Under the pieces are notes generated by a model, which saw only the letters and a program-made list of their open reading frames with translations, did no database searches and was not told the DNA's origin. Made by a program: the position numbers and the translations under genes. Below, piece by piece: positions 16,461 through 25,537 of a stretch of DNA of 64,000 nucleotides (its first letter is position 1; every line of letters begins with the position of its first letter). The DNA lies in contig NC_015944.1 of assembly GCF_000223905.1 (NCBI RefSeq), positions 310,001 to 374,000 of the forward strand, read 5' to 3'. Source of the stretch: Haloarcula hispanica ATCC 33960 (GTDB taxonomy: Archaea > Halobacteriota > Halobacteria > Halobacteriales > Haloarculaceae).

Positions 16461-17720
16461 ATGGGCATGACGCAAGTCACAACCCTCGAGTGTACACTCT
16501 GCGGGGTGGAGTACGACCCGAACCAGATCATCTACACCTGTCCCGAACACGAGGGCGTAAAGGGAATTCTCGAAGTGACATACGACTACGATGCTATCGA
16601 CGACGCGTTCGATGGCGACCTCGGCGGGCCGATATCGAGCCAGTGGAAGTACGAGGCGTTTCTGCCAGTCGCAGCGGACGCCGATGTCGTGACGCTCAAC
16701 GAGGGCGGGACCGACCTCTTCGACGCACCGAACCTCAGCGATGCCCTGGGGGTCGAAACGCTTGTCAAAGACGACGGACGGAACCCGACGGGGTGTTTCA
16801 AGGACCGCGCCAGCGCTATCGCTGTCACGAAGGCCAAACACGCCGGTCGAGACATCATCACCTGCGCCTCGACCGGGAACGCCGCCGCGTCGCTGTCGGG
16901 CTATGCCGCCCGCGGGGGGATGGACTGTCGAATCTTCGTCCCCGGTGACGCTCCGACAGGCAAGCTCGCACAGCCGCTCGTCTACGGTGCGGACGTCCTC
17001 GCTGTCAACGGCAGCTACGACGAAGCCTACGACCTCAGCGTCGAAGTCACCGAGAAGTACGGCTGGTACAACCGCAACGCGGCCATCAATCCGTTCCAGG
17101 TCGAGGGCAAGCGGACGGTTGGTCACGAACTCGCCGACCAGTCGATTGCTCGCGGACACGTCCCGGACTGGGTCGTGTTCTCGATGGGCGACGGCTGTAC
17201 GATCGCCGGGGCCTGGAAGGGGTTCAAGGAGTTCTACGACCTCGGCTACGTCGACGACCACCCCCAGATGCTGGGCGTCCAGGCCGACGGTGCGTCGGCC
17301 ATCCACGACGCCTTCCACGACCACGACGATATCGACGATATCGCCGAAACGCTGGCCGACTCAATCGCGGTCGGGCGGCCGCGGAACACGCTCAAGGCCT
17401 GCCGCGCGCTGGAACAGAGCGGCGGAACGAGCGTGCTGGTCTCCGACGACGAGATTCTGGCGGCAGAGAAACTGCTTGGCAGCACCGAGGGAATCTACTC
17501 CGAACCGGCTGGCGCGGCACCTATCGCCGGCGTCCAGACCGCGCTCGACCGTGGGATCATCGAGCAGGACGAAACCGTCGTCGTGGTATCTACCGGCTTC
17601 GGCCTGAAGGACACGAAAAGCGCCGAGAAGGCAACCGGCGGGGTCGACCGAATCGACCCCGACATCGCGGAAGTCGAAGGCCTGTACGGCACGGCCGAGG
17701 AAGCCGCGGCCGACGATTGA
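16461..17720 (+). CDS. Threonine-synthase-family PLP enzyme
   Basis: The protein is 419 residues with an N-terminal zinc ribbon (CTLCG then CPEH) and a fold-type II PLP domain. The Schiff-base lysine lies in RNPTGCFKDRASA, and CASTGNAAASLSGYAARGG is the phosphate-binding region. GDGCTIAGAWKGF and VVVSTGFGLKDTKSAE complete the family pattern. This is the ThrC family, which makes threonine from O-phosphohomoserine. Its place between amidohydrolases and an F420-type oxidoreductase in a catabolic island suggests a different lyase role, comparable to diaminopropionate ammonia-lyase YgeX in the E. coli cluster; that is inference. An ATG at 16461 is chosen, with a second ATG at 16467 possible. Confidence 0.8.
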   Translation: MGMTQVTTLECTLCGVEYDPNQIIYTCPEHEGVKGILEVTYDYDAIDDAFDGDLGGPISSQWKYEAFLPVAADADVVTLNEGGTDLFDAPNLSDALGVETLVKDDGRNPTGCFKDRASAIAVTKAKHAGRDIITCASTGNAAASLSGYAARGGMDCRIFVPGDAPTGKLAQPLVYGADVLAVNGSYDEAYDLSVEVTEKYGWYNRNAAINPFQVEGKRTVGHELADQSIARGHVPDWVVFSMGDGCTIAGAWKGFKEFYDLGYVDDHPQMLGVQADGASAIHDAFHDHDDIDDIAETLADSIAVGRPRNTLKACRALEQSGGTSVLVSDDEILAAEKLLGSTEGIYSEPAGAAPIAGVQTALDRGIIEQDETVVVVSTGFGLKDTKSAEKATGGVDRIDPDIAEVEGLYGTAEEAAADD

Positions 17721-17768
17721 GCAGGCCGAAAAGGGATATCGTCACCTATCGAGTCGGCGGCCAGCGAC

Positions 17769-18803
17769 CTACAGGTAGCCGTCCGCGAACTCGTCGATCA
17801 TCAACCGCCGGTCCTCGCCAAGCGGATAGAGAATCGGGCACTGGCAGCCAGTTTCCGCGTACTCCCGGACTTTTTCTCGGCACTGTTCGGGCGTGCCGCT
17901 GGCGGTGAGTTTGTGCACCACGTCGTCCGGAATGAGGTGCATCCCCTCCTCGATGTCGTCCTTGTCGGCCGGCCACCCACCGATTGTCTCGCCCACCTCG
18001 TCGATGAGGTCCTGACTGACGCCGCTGGCCTTCATGATATGAGGCTGTTGCCCGAGGTACTGCGTGATGAGTTCGCGGGCGTTGTCCAGGGCCTTCTCCT
18101 GGTCATGGTCCATCGAACAGACGACTAACTGGGGCCGGTCGATGTCGTCGAGCGAACGGTCGCCACGTTCCGCCCCGGTCTTCAGTGCGTCGAGGGCCTT
18201 CTCGTTGTACTCCGGGCTGACGAGGTAGTTCAGCAGCGCGCCGTCGGCGAAGTGGCCGGTGAGTTCCAGCATTTTGAACCCGGTTCCGCCGACGTAGACC
18301 GGGACGGTCCGCGGCCCGTCGTCGCCGTGGACCACGTCCAGTTCCACGTCCCGCATCTGGACGAACTCCCCGTCGTAGGTGACGTTCTCCATGTCCAGCA
18401 GGTCCTGTGTCACCTCGACGCACTCCCGCATCGCCCGCAGTGCGCCGCTGCGGTCGATGCCGACTTTCTCGGCCAGCGGGTCCCACCACGCCCCGATGCC
18501 ACACATGATCCGGTCCGGACCGGCGAGTTCTTCGAGCGTGCTCATCGACTGCGCGATCAGCGCCGCGTTGCGCGTCCAGTTGTTGATGACACCCGTCCCG
18601 AGTTTGATATCGTCGGTGACCGCGGCGTACGCGCCGAGCGGGGACACGGCGTCGCGTGCCAGCCGCGATTCGGCCTGCCAGATCTCGTCGATCCCCTGTT
18701 CCTCCGCGTACTGCACGAGTTCCACGTTCTCTTCCAGCGAGTGTTTGTCCTGCAAGTAGATCCCGACACGGTCGCCTCTCTCGAAGACCTGATTGGCGCT
18801 CAT
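17769..18803 (-). CDS. LLM-class F420-dependent oxidoreductase
   Basis: This 344-residue TIM-barrel flavin/F420 enzyme is of the luciferase-like monooxygenase class. Family patterns seen: RVGIYLQDKHSLEENVELVQ, DEIWQAESRLARDAVSPLGA, LGTGVINNWTRNAALIAQS and GVSQDLIDEVGETIGGWPAD. It resembles the haloarchaeal F420-dependent family (TIGR04024-like). It would pass hydride between a substrate and coenzyme F420. The gene sits between a threonine-synthase-like gene and the transport operon, on the opposite strand to the former. The ATG at 18803 (MSANQVFERGDR) is chosen; the in-frame extension upstream looks like intergenic sequence. Confidence 0.85.
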   Translation of the reverse strand: MSANQVFERGDRVGIYLQDKHSLEENVELVQYAEEQGIDEIWQAESRLARDAVSPLGAYAAVTDDIKLGTGVINNWTRNAALIAQSMSTLEELAGPDRIMCGIGAWWDPLAEKVGIDRSGALRAMRECVEVTQDLLDMENVTYDGEFVQMRDVELDVVHGDDGPRTVPVYVGGTGFKMLELTGHFADGALLNYLVSPEYNEKALDALKTGAERGDRSLDDIDRPQLVVCSMDHDQEKALDNARELITQYLGQQPHIMKASGVSQDLIDEVGETIGGWPADKDDIEEGMHLIPDDVVHKLTASGTPEQCREKVREYAETGCQCPILYPLGEDRRLMIDEFADGYL

Positions 18804-18848
18804 GAGACATCCTGAATTCTTCGAATGCCGATAAATAGATTTGGCAAC

Positions 18849-18856
18849 ACACACGG
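18849..18856. promoter_or_regulatory. CCGTGTGT site upstream of the F420-type oxidoreductase
   Basis: ACACACGG on the plus strand, an exact copy in the sense of the gene, 45 bases before the start at 18803. The adjoining bases include GGCCACACCTGCCACAG on the minus strand. Confidence 0.5.
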
Positions 18857-18903
18857 TCTGTGGCAGGTGTGGCCGCTCGTTTCGGCCCGTACCCGACTAT
18901 CCG

Positions 18904-19896
18904 TTAATCCGTCTCGCGGCTGTAGGACTGCAACAGCGCCGAGGGAACCGCGAGCTGGTCGCTCTTGGTCCGGATGACGGCGTACGCCAGTACGAGAATC
19001 GTCGCCAGATACGGGTACGTCCCCATGATCTGTGGGTTCATGAGGAACTCGACGACGGGGTTGATGACCCCGGCGAGCGGCGCGTCAGGACCCACCGTCA
19101 GCGAGATGGACTGCGAGCGAATGCGGAGCGCGTCGAGCAGGCCGAACAGATACGCTCCCACGAGCATCCGGCGGGGCCGCCACTGTGCGAAGATAACCAG
19201 CGCGACGGCGATCCAGCCCCGGCCCGCGGTCATGCCGGGCACCCAGAGCTGTGAGAACGCCAGCGAGAGGTGTGCCCCAGCCGCGCCGGCGAACCCGCCG
19301 CCGATGAGTACCGCGAGATACCGCAGTCTGAACACGGACACGCCCATCGTGTCCGCCATCTCGGGGTCTTCGCCGACGGCTATCATTTCCAGCCCGAGAT
19401 TCGAATGGTGCAGGAAGTACCAAACCACGACCAGCAGGCCGAGTGCGAGGTAGTCAGTCGCCGTGCTCCGGAAAAAGGCCTCACCGATGACCGGGATATC
19501 GACGAGGTACTGTCCGACGAGCGGGAGCGTCATTTGTGGGAAGCCGTCGATTGATTCCTCGACCCAGCCAGAGCCGAAGAACGTCGTCAGACCGCCCCCC
19601 AGCAGCGTCAGCATGACGCCGCTGATGACCTGGTTCGACTTCAGCGTGATACAGAGGAACGCGTGGACCAGCGCAAGCACCATCCCGAGGAGGATGCCGA
19701 CGCCGAATCCGAGCCAGTGGCTCCCCGTCACGACGGTAGTGATGAACCCGCCGAGCGCGCCGACGAGCATCATGCCCTCGACGCCGAGGTTGAGGACGCC
19801 CGCCCGCTCGCTGAGGAGTTCCCCCATCCCGGCCAGCAGGAGCACGGTCGCCGCCTGAACGGTGGCATCGAGCAGCCCGGCGATGAAGCTCACCAT
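18904..19896 (-). CDS. Nucleoside/BMP-type ABC transporter permease (second permease)
   Basis: This 330-residue membrane protein is of the BPD_transp_2 family, as in the bacterial nucleoside transporter NupC/YufQ. Seen: LLAGMGELLSERAGVLNLGVEGMMLVGA at the N terminus, AFLCITLKSNQVISGVMLTLLGGGLTTF in the middle and FAGAAGAHLSLAF, with about ten hydrophobic helices. Such permeases work as a heterodimer with the preceding gene. It is the last gene of a three-gene minus-strand operon, and its start overlaps the stop of the upstream permease (ATGA type). With the two BMP lipoproteins it would import purine nucleosides or bases. Confidence 0.9.
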   Translation of the reverse strand: MVSFIAGLLDATVQAATVLLLAGMGELLSERAGVLNLGVEGMMLVGALGGFITTVVTGSHWLGFGVGILLGMVLALVHAFLCITLKSNQVISGVMLTLLGGGLTTFFGSGWVEESIDGFPQMTLPLVGQYLVDIPVIGEAFFRSTATDYLALGLLVVVWYFLHHSNLGLEMIAVGEDPEMADTMGVSVFRLRYLAVLIGGGFAGAAGAHLSLAFSQLWVPGMTAGRGWIAVALVIFAQWRPRRMLVGAYLFGLLDALRIRSQSISLTVGPDAPLAGVINPVVEFLMNPQIMGTYPYLATILVLAYAVIRTKSDQLAVPSALLQSYSRETD

Positions 19897-20996
19897 CAGT
19901 CGTCACCCCGCTGTGGCTGGGCCGGCGTCTCCGCTGGCCCGCGTTTTACGTCGATACCGACACGGTAGCTCTTGAAGAACTCCGCAGTGATCAGGAAGAG
20001 GATTACCAGCGCCTGGATGATCTCGACCAGCGCCGCGGGCACGCCAAAGGCCACTTCCATGCTCGACCCGCCGACGAACAGCACGGCGAAGAAGAGCCCC
20101 GCGAGCAGCACTTTGAGCGCGCTGTTGCGGCCGAGCAACGCGATCGGAATGGCGGTGAAGCCGTATCCGGGTTCGAACCCGGCGCGGTATCGCCCCTGTG
20201 CGCCGGCGATTTCACTGATGCCGCCCATGGCCGCGAACGCACCGCCAACGACGAACACCAGGAGGTAGACGTAGAACTTGCTCATCCCCGCCTGCTGTGC
20301 GGCCGCATCGTTCGAGCCGACGAACGTGATTTCGAACCCGAGTCGCGTTCGCGTCATCAGGACGTAGGTCACCACGACCATACAGACGGCGACCAGTAAG
20401 CCGGCGTGGACCCCGCTGACCAGTTCCGGAATCGTCGCGGCCTCGGAGAACCGCTCGGACTGCGGGAAGTTCCCGGTCCCGCCCTGCATCGGTCCCCGGA
20501 GCAAGTAGCTCTGGATTTCGAGGGCGACGAACGTCAGCAGTAGCGAGGTGATGATCTCGTTGACGTCCCACTTCGCACGCAGGTACGCCGGGATGCCCGC
20601 CCAGATACCGCCGGCCACGGCTGCGGCGACGAACATCAGCGGGACCAGTGCGAGCCCCGGAAGCGAGACGTTCAGCCCGATCCAGGTCCCGGCGAGTGCA
20701 CCGGCGACGAGCTGTCCCTCGGCACCGATGTTGAACAGTCCCGCTTTCAGCGGGAGATACACCGCCAGTCCCGTGAGAATCAGCGGCACCGCTTTCGTCA
20801 GCGTCTCGGTGAGGCCGAACTCGGTAAAGAGCGTGTCGACGAACATCGTCGCGTACGCCGCGACGGGATTTACATCGAGGACGACCAGCGCGACGGCGCT
20901 CACCGCCAGCGCGGCCAGTACGGTGAACACGGGCGTCCCGTAGGCAAGCCAGGCGGGAATCTCCTCGCGTGCGTCGACGTTGACTGCGACATTCAT
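19896..20996 (-). CDS. Nucleoside/BMP-type ABC transporter permease (first permease)
   Basis: This 366-residue permease is of the same family as its downstream neighbour (YufP/NupB-like). Seen: LPLKAGLFNIGAEGQLVAGALAGTW, LRAKWDVNEIITSLLLTFVALEIQSY, FVGSNDAAAQQAGMSKFYVYL and AAMGGISEIAGAQGRYR. The EAA-type cytoplasmic loop includes SNDAAAQQAGM. It is slightly longer than the second permease, as is normal for the pair. Its start ATG overlaps the ATPase stop at 20996-20998. Confidence 0.9.
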   Translation of the reverse strand: MNVAVNVDAREEIPAWLAYGTPVFTVLAALAVSAVALVVLDVNPVAAYATMFVDTLFTEFGLTETLTKAVPLILTGLAVYLPLKAGLFNIGAEGQLVAGALAGTWIGLNVSLPGLALVPLMFVAAAVAGGIWAGIPAYLRAKWDVNEIITSLLLTFVALEIQSYLLRGPMQGGTGNFPQSERFSEAATIPELVSGVHAGLLVAVCMVVVTYVLMTRTRLGFEITFVGSNDAAAQQAGMSKFYVYLLVFVVGGAFAAMGGISEIAGAQGRYRAGFEPGYGFTAIPIALLGRNSALKVLLAGLFFAVLFVGGSSMEVAFGVPAALVEIIQALVILFLITAEFFKSYRVGIDVKRGPAETPAQPQRGDD

Positions 20997-22660
20997 CAGC
21001 TCTCACTCTCCTGTGTGGCCACGGACTGAGGCGGCGACGAAGCCGTCTCACTGGCGTCGTCCCCACCTCCGCCGGTCATCTCCAGACCGATCCGTTCCCG
21101 GTCGGCCTCGGCCGGTGTCGTTTCGTAGACGAACTCGCCCTCGTACACGACGAGAATTCTGTCGCTCAAGTCGAAAATCTCGTCCAGGTCTTCAGAGAGC
21201 AGGATAATACCCGTGCCCGCCTTGCGCTGTTCGAGCAGTGTCTCCCTGATGAACTCGATTGCCCCGACGTCGACGCCACGGGTCGGTTGGTTCGCGATGA
21301 GCAGATCGGGGTCGCGGTAGATTTCCCTGGCCAGGATGAGCTTCTGGAGGTTCCCACCGGAGAGGTCGCCGGCGTTGGTCTCGGTGACGTCGCTGACACC
21401 GCGGACATCGAACTCCTCGACCAGCGTCTCGGCGTACTTCCGGAGTTCCCCGTAGTCCAAAAACGGCCGGTCGCCGAACCGGCCGTCCCTGAAGTCTTTC
21501 ATCGTGGCGTTGTGCATCACCGAGAGGTCCTCGGCACAGCCGTACTGGAGTCGGTCCTCGGGGACGAACGAGACGCCGCTGTCGACGAACGTCTTCGGTT
21601 TCGCGCCAGTGATGTCCTCGCCGTTGACCACTAACTCGCCGGCTGTCACGTCACGGATGCCGGCCAGGACCTCGGCCAGTTCCTTCTGGCCGTTACCGCT
21701 TACGCCCGCAATACCGACGATTTCGCCCTGCCGAACCGTCAGGTCGATACCGGAGAGAGCTTCGATATCTCGGTTATCGGTGGCCTCAACCCCGCGTGCG
21801 CGCAGAACCGGCTCACCGAGGTCGACAGCGTCCCTGTCGATTTCGAACAGCACTTCGCGGCCGACCATCATCTCCGCGAGGTCTGCCCGGGAGACTGACG
21901 ACACCTCGGCGGTGCCGACGTTTTCTCCCTCCCGGAGAACCGTTACGCGGTCGACGATGGCGTCGACCTCGGTGAGCTTGTGCGTAATGAAGATTATCGA
22001 GAGTCCCTCGTCAGTCAGCCGTTCGAGCGAGTCGAAGAGCCGCTCGGCCTCGGTCGGCGTAAGGACTGCTGTGGGTTCATCGAGAATCAGGAGGTCGACA
22101 TCCCGGTACAGCGCCTTGAGTATCTCGACGCGCTGTTGCTGGCCGACATCGAGTTCCCAGATCTTTGCGCTCACGTCGATGTCGAACCCGTACTGATCCG
22201 CCAGGTCCTGAATCCGCTGCTCGGGGACGTCGAGACCGAGCGAGAACTGGCCGGCGAGCGACTGGACGAGACTGTTGTTCCGGACCGCCGCCGGGAGCCA
22301 GCTGTCCTCGGCATCGCTGCGAAACGCTGTGGCCGGTTCACGTTCACCGAGCACGACGTTCTCGGCGACGGTCAGGCGTGGTATCAGCATGAAGTGCTGG
22401 TGGACCATCCCGATCCCGGCGTCGATAGCGTCCTGTGGCGACTCCAGGTCGAGCCGCTCGCCGTCGAGATAGATATCGCCGTGGTCCTGAGAGTAGAGCC
22501 CGTACAGAATCTTCATCAGCGTGCTTTTTCCCGCGCCGTTTTCACCGAGGAGGCCGTGGATTTCCCCGCGCTCGACGGAGAGGTTGACGTGGTCGTTGGC
22601 GACGACCCCAGGGAACTCCTTCAGAATCCCCTCCATCCTGAGCGTGGTGTGTTCGGACAT
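20996..22660 (-). CDS. BMP-type ABC transporter ATP-binding protein with two ATPase domains
   Basis: This 554-residue double ATPase resembles YufO/NupA or RbsA. The first domain has Walker A GLLGENGAGKST, a Q-loop in GMVHQHFMLIP, signature LDVGQQQRVEI and Walker B LLILDEPTAVL. The second has a degenerate Walker A (GVSGNGQKEL), signature LSGGNLQKLIL and Walker B LLIANQPTRGVD, as is usual for sugar- and nucleoside-type double ATPases. It is the first gene of the operon and diverges from the first BMP lipoprotein gene, with 307 bases between them. No CCGTGTGT site is visible in that gap. Confidence 0.92.
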   Translation of the reverse strand: MSEHTTLRMEGILKEFPGVVANDHVNLSVERGEIHGLLGENGAGKSTLMKILYGLYSQDHGDIYLDGERLDLESPQDAIDAGIGMVHQHFMLIPRLTVAENVVLGEREPATAFRSDAEDSWLPAAVRNNSLVQSLAGQFSLGLDVPEQRIQDLADQYGFDIDVSAKIWELDVGQQQRVEILKALYRDVDLLILDEPTAVLTPTEAERLFDSLERLTDEGLSIIFITHKLTEVDAIVDRVTVLREGENVGTAEVSSVSRADLAEMMVGREVLFEIDRDAVDLGEPVLRARGVEATDNRDIEALSGIDLTVRQGEIVGIAGVSGNGQKELAEVLAGIRDVTAGELVVNGEDITGAKPKTFVDSGVSFVPEDRLQYGCAEDLSVMHNATMKDFRDGRFGDRPFLDYGELRKYAETLVEEFDVRGVSDVTETNAGDLSGGNLQKLILAREIYRDPDLLIANQPTRGVDVGAIEFIRETLLEQRKAGTGIILLSEDLDEIFDLSDRILVVYEGEFVYETTPAEADRERIGLEMTGGGGDDASETASSPPQSVATQESES

Positions 22661-22967
22661 GCTCTCTGATCTTGGCCGGGTATCAACAATGTAGTGGCAT
22701 AATTGTTTCCAAAGGTAGCCATATTCGCCGTCCAGAACGGGAAATGCCGGACATTTGCCAAGTATCAGTTGTTATGTGTTAGCGTCCGTTGTCGACGTCC
22801 ATCCAGTCTGTCGTGACAGCCAGTAGGATAGACATATGCTGCAGATAATCACCATATACGTATGATAGATTTGGTTTTGTGGCACATATATTGATAATAG
22901 GGTAGAAAAAGCTGCACGAACGGGACAATTTAAGTGATTGTTTCTGCAATGGGAATCCGGATAGTGA
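22661..22967. other. Divergent promoter region, transport operon and BMP lipoprotein
   Basis: No gene is visible in these 307 bases. It contains AT-rich elements, including AATTTAAGTG about 40 bases before the lipoprotein start and several TATA-like stretches (ATATATTGATAATAG). The ATPase operon runs leftward and the lipoprotein rightward, so the region is a shared control area. Confidence 0.5.
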
Positions 22968-24119
22968 ATGGTTGACAAGAAACACACCAAATCGAGACGG
23001 GAACTACTGACAGCACTTGGGGCAGCAGGAATCACCGGACTCGCCGGTTGTAGCGGTGGTGATGACGGAGGCGATGGCGAAGCAGCCACCGACACCGCCG
23101 ATGGCGGGGCTGCTGACGGGACCACAACCGGTAGTGACGGCGGGTCCGGAACGGATTCGGTCACGGCGGCCTGGGTGTACAACTCGGAGGTCGGGGACCT
23201 CGGCTGGTCCTGGGCCCACAACGAGGGACGGGAGGCGGTTACAGAAGAATACGACTGGCTGAAGACGGAGTACACCGAGGCTGTCGCCCCCGCTGATTCC
23301 GAGCGGGTGTTCGAACAGTACGCACAGGGTGACGCCGACATCATCTTCGGCTGTACGTTCGAGTACCAGGACCCGATGGCGGCCGTGGCGGAGCAGTACC
23401 CCGACACGTACTTCGAACACAACACCGGCTACCTGACGATGGAGAACATGGGCCGGTACATGGGCCGGATCTATCAGCCTCGATATCTCGCCGGACAGGC
23501 CGCCGGTACCGTCACGGAGACAGATACGCTGGGATACGTGGCGGCATTCCCGATTCCCGAGGTCATCCGTGGCATCAACGCCTACGCGCTCGGGGCTGCG
23601 TCAGTCAACGACAGCGCGACGCTGAAGGTCAGATGGACGAACTCCTGGTTCGACCCGCCAACCGAAAGCGAGGCGGCGAACGCCCTGCTGGACGAAGACG
23701 TCGACGTGATGGCCCAGCATCAGGACTCCCCCGCTGCACTCCGTGCGGCCTCCGATGCGGGTATCTGGGCGACCGGCTACGACGCTCCCATGGGCGATAT
23801 CGCCGGCGAAAACTACCTCACGTCCCCGATCTGGCACTGGGAAGAGTTCTACGGCCCGACTATCGAGTCTGTCAGGGACGGCACCTGGGAGTCCGACGCG
23901 TACTGGGAGGGTATCGACTCGGGCATCTGTAGCCTGGACGACTGGGGACCGGACGTGCCCCAAGAAGCGAAAGACACCGTCTCGGAGTCGCGGTCGGCGA
24001 TACTCAACGGCGAGCGAGACGTCTGGGCCGACTCGGCGTTCGAAGGCGAGAGCGACGAGTTCCTCTTCCAGCAGATGAGCAGTTACGTCGACACTGTCGA
24101 GGGGGAGGTCCCGAACTGA
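22968..24119 (+). CDS. BMP-family substrate-binding lipoprotein, copy A
   Basis: This 383-residue periplasmic-type binding protein is anchored outside the membrane. The signal has a twin-arginine-like SRRELLTALGAAGITGLAGC, whose final Cys is the lipobox. A Gly/Ser/Thr-rich linker follows, then the BMP domain with ERVFEQYAQGDADIIF, PDTYFEHNTGY, MGRIYQPRYLAGQAAG, YVAAFPIPEVIRGINAYALG and a C-terminal ERDVWADSAFEGESDEF. BMP proteins bind nucleosides, purines or related compounds. It is adjacent and divergent to its transporter. A second copy follows 195 bases downstream. Confidence 0.9.
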   Translation: MVDKKHTKSRRELLTALGAAGITGLAGCSGGDDGGDGEAATDTADGGAADGTTTGSDGGSGTDSVTAAWVYNSEVGDLGWSWAHNEGREAVTEEYDWLKTEYTEAVAPADSERVFEQYAQGDADIIFGCTFEYQDPMAAVAEQYPDTYFEHNTGYLTMENMGRYMGRIYQPRYLAGQAAGTVTETDTLGYVAAFPIPEVIRGINAYALGAASVNDSATLKVRWTNSWFDPPTESEAANALLDEDVDVMAQHQDSPAALRAASDAGIWATGYDAPMGDIAGENYLTSPIWHWEEFYGPTIESVRDGTWESDAYWEGIDSGICSLDDWGPDVPQEAKDTVSESRSAILNGERDVWADSAFEGESDEFLFQQMSSYVDTVEGEVPN

Positions 24120-24314
24120 TTCTGCCACCGGCACACAGCTGACGTACTCATCTGCAGTTGCTGGGGCCTTTCAGACGGCTGTGACCACGGTCGTAGTAGT
24201 ATCGAGCCACGAAGACGATTTTCGGTCACGTTCACGCAAATATATTTGTTCGCTGTAAGATCAAAGATGGTATCTCTTAAGTAGGAGTTTTCGCTACGTC
24301 TACTCAGTTCAGTA
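24120..24314. promoter_or_regulatory. Separate promoter region for the second BMP lipoprotein
   Basis: The 195-base gap holds AATATATTTGTTC at 24238 and a CTTAAG element about 28 bases before the ATG at 24315, the usual place for a haloarchaeal TATA-type element. This suggests the second lipoprotein has its own promoter instead of read-through from copy A. Confidence 0.45.
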
Positions 24315-25442
24315 ATGGTGAATACCAACCGAACGATATCGCGGCGGGAGATGCTGGGTGCCATCGGGGCGTCAGGGGTAACCGCGCTAGCCGGCTGTAG
24401 TGGTGGCGACAGCGGGAGCGACGACGGTGATTCGACTGATGGCACTACGACCGGTAGCGACGAAGGCTCCGGGTCAGACTCGGTGACTGCTGCCTGGGTG
24501 TACATCTCGGAGGTCGGCGACCTCGGCTGGTCCCATGCACACGACGAGGGGCGGAAGGCGGTCGACGAGAAATACGACTGGCTGGAAACCGAGTACACGG
24601 AGGCTGTCGCGCCTGAAGACTCGGAGCGCGTTTTCGAGCAGTACGCGCAGGGTGACGCCGACATCGTCTTCGGGACGACGTTTGGCTACCAGGACCCGAT
24701 GTTCAACATTGCGGAACAGTACCCCGACACGTACTTCGAACACGCGACCGGCTATCGCACCCGGGAGAACATGGGACGGTACATGGGCCGGATTTACCAG
24801 CCCCGGTATCTGGCCGGTCAGGCAGCCGGAATGGTGACCGAGAACAACACTATCGGCTACGTCGCCGCCTTCCCGATCCCCGAAGTCATTCGCTCCATCA
24901 ACGCGATGGCGCTCGGCGCGCGATCGGTGAACCCGGACGCGACATTCAAAATCCGGTGGGTCAACGCGTGGTTCGACCCCCAGACCTCAAAGCAGGCGGC
25001 CAACTCGCTTATCGATGAAGGGTGTGACGTCATCTCGCAAGAGCAGGACTCCCCTGCTCCGGTCAGGGCCGCAAACGAGGCGGACGTGTGGGCCTCCGGC
25101 TACAACGCGCCGATGGGCGAGTTCGGCGGCGACAACTACCTCGTCTCCCCGGTGTGGAACTGGGAAGAGGTGTACGACCCGACCATCTCCGCAGTCAGGG
25201 ACGGAACCTGGGAAGCCGATGCCTTCTGGGGCGGCATGGAGACGAACCTCCCTGCACTCGACGAGTGGGGACCGGAGGTCCCACAGGAAGTCAAAGACAC
25301 CGTCGCGGAAACGGAAGAGCAAATCGTCAACGGCGAACTCGACGTCTGGGCCGGCTCCGAGTTCGAGGGTGAGAGCGACGAATTCCTGTTCCAGGAGATG
25401 AACAGTTTCGTCGACGCCGTCGACGCCGACGTGCCGGAGTAA
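24315..25442 (+). CDS. BMP-family substrate-binding lipoprotein, copy B
   Basis: This 375-residue paralog of the upstream gene has the same layout: Tat-like SRREMLGAIGASGVTALAGC lipobox, a low-complexity linker, then a BMP domain. Long blocks are shared with copy A, including MGRYMGRIYQPRYLAGQAAG and YVAAFPIPEVIR. The binding-region residues differ in places (for example CTFEYQDPM in A, TTFGYQDPM in B; NTGYLTMEN in A, ATGYRTREN in B), so the two may bind different ligands for one transporter. The short linker is about 14 residues shorter than in copy A. Confidence 0.9.
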   Translation: MVNTNRTISRREMLGAIGASGVTALAGCSGGDSGSDDGDSTDGTTTGSDEGSGSDSVTAAWVYISEVGDLGWSHAHDEGRKAVDEKYDWLETEYTEAVAPEDSERVFEQYAQGDADIVFGTTFGYQDPMFNIAEQYPDTYFEHATGYRTRENMGRYMGRIYQPRYLAGQAAGMVTENNTIGYVAAFPIPEVIRSINAMALGARSVNPDATFKIRWVNAWFDPQTSKQAANSLIDEGCDVISQEQDSPAPVRAANEADVWASGYNAPMGEFGGDNYLVSPVWNWEEVYDPTISAVRDGTWEADAFWGGMETNLPALDEWGPEVPQEVKDTVAETEEQIVNGELDVWAGSEFEGESDEFLFQEMNSFVDAVDADVPE

Positions 25443-25537
25443 GACAGTCCGACCTCAGCGGTCGTATTTCAGCCACGGATTGCCACAGCGGTGGCTAGCA
25501 GGCAAGCCAATCAATCGGGTGCCGACAGGACGGCCAT

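Noticed and set aside
16449-17324. Long minus-strand frame opposite the threonine-synthase-like gene
   Set aside because: An antisense shadow with no motif; the plus strand codes for a complete PLP enzyme.
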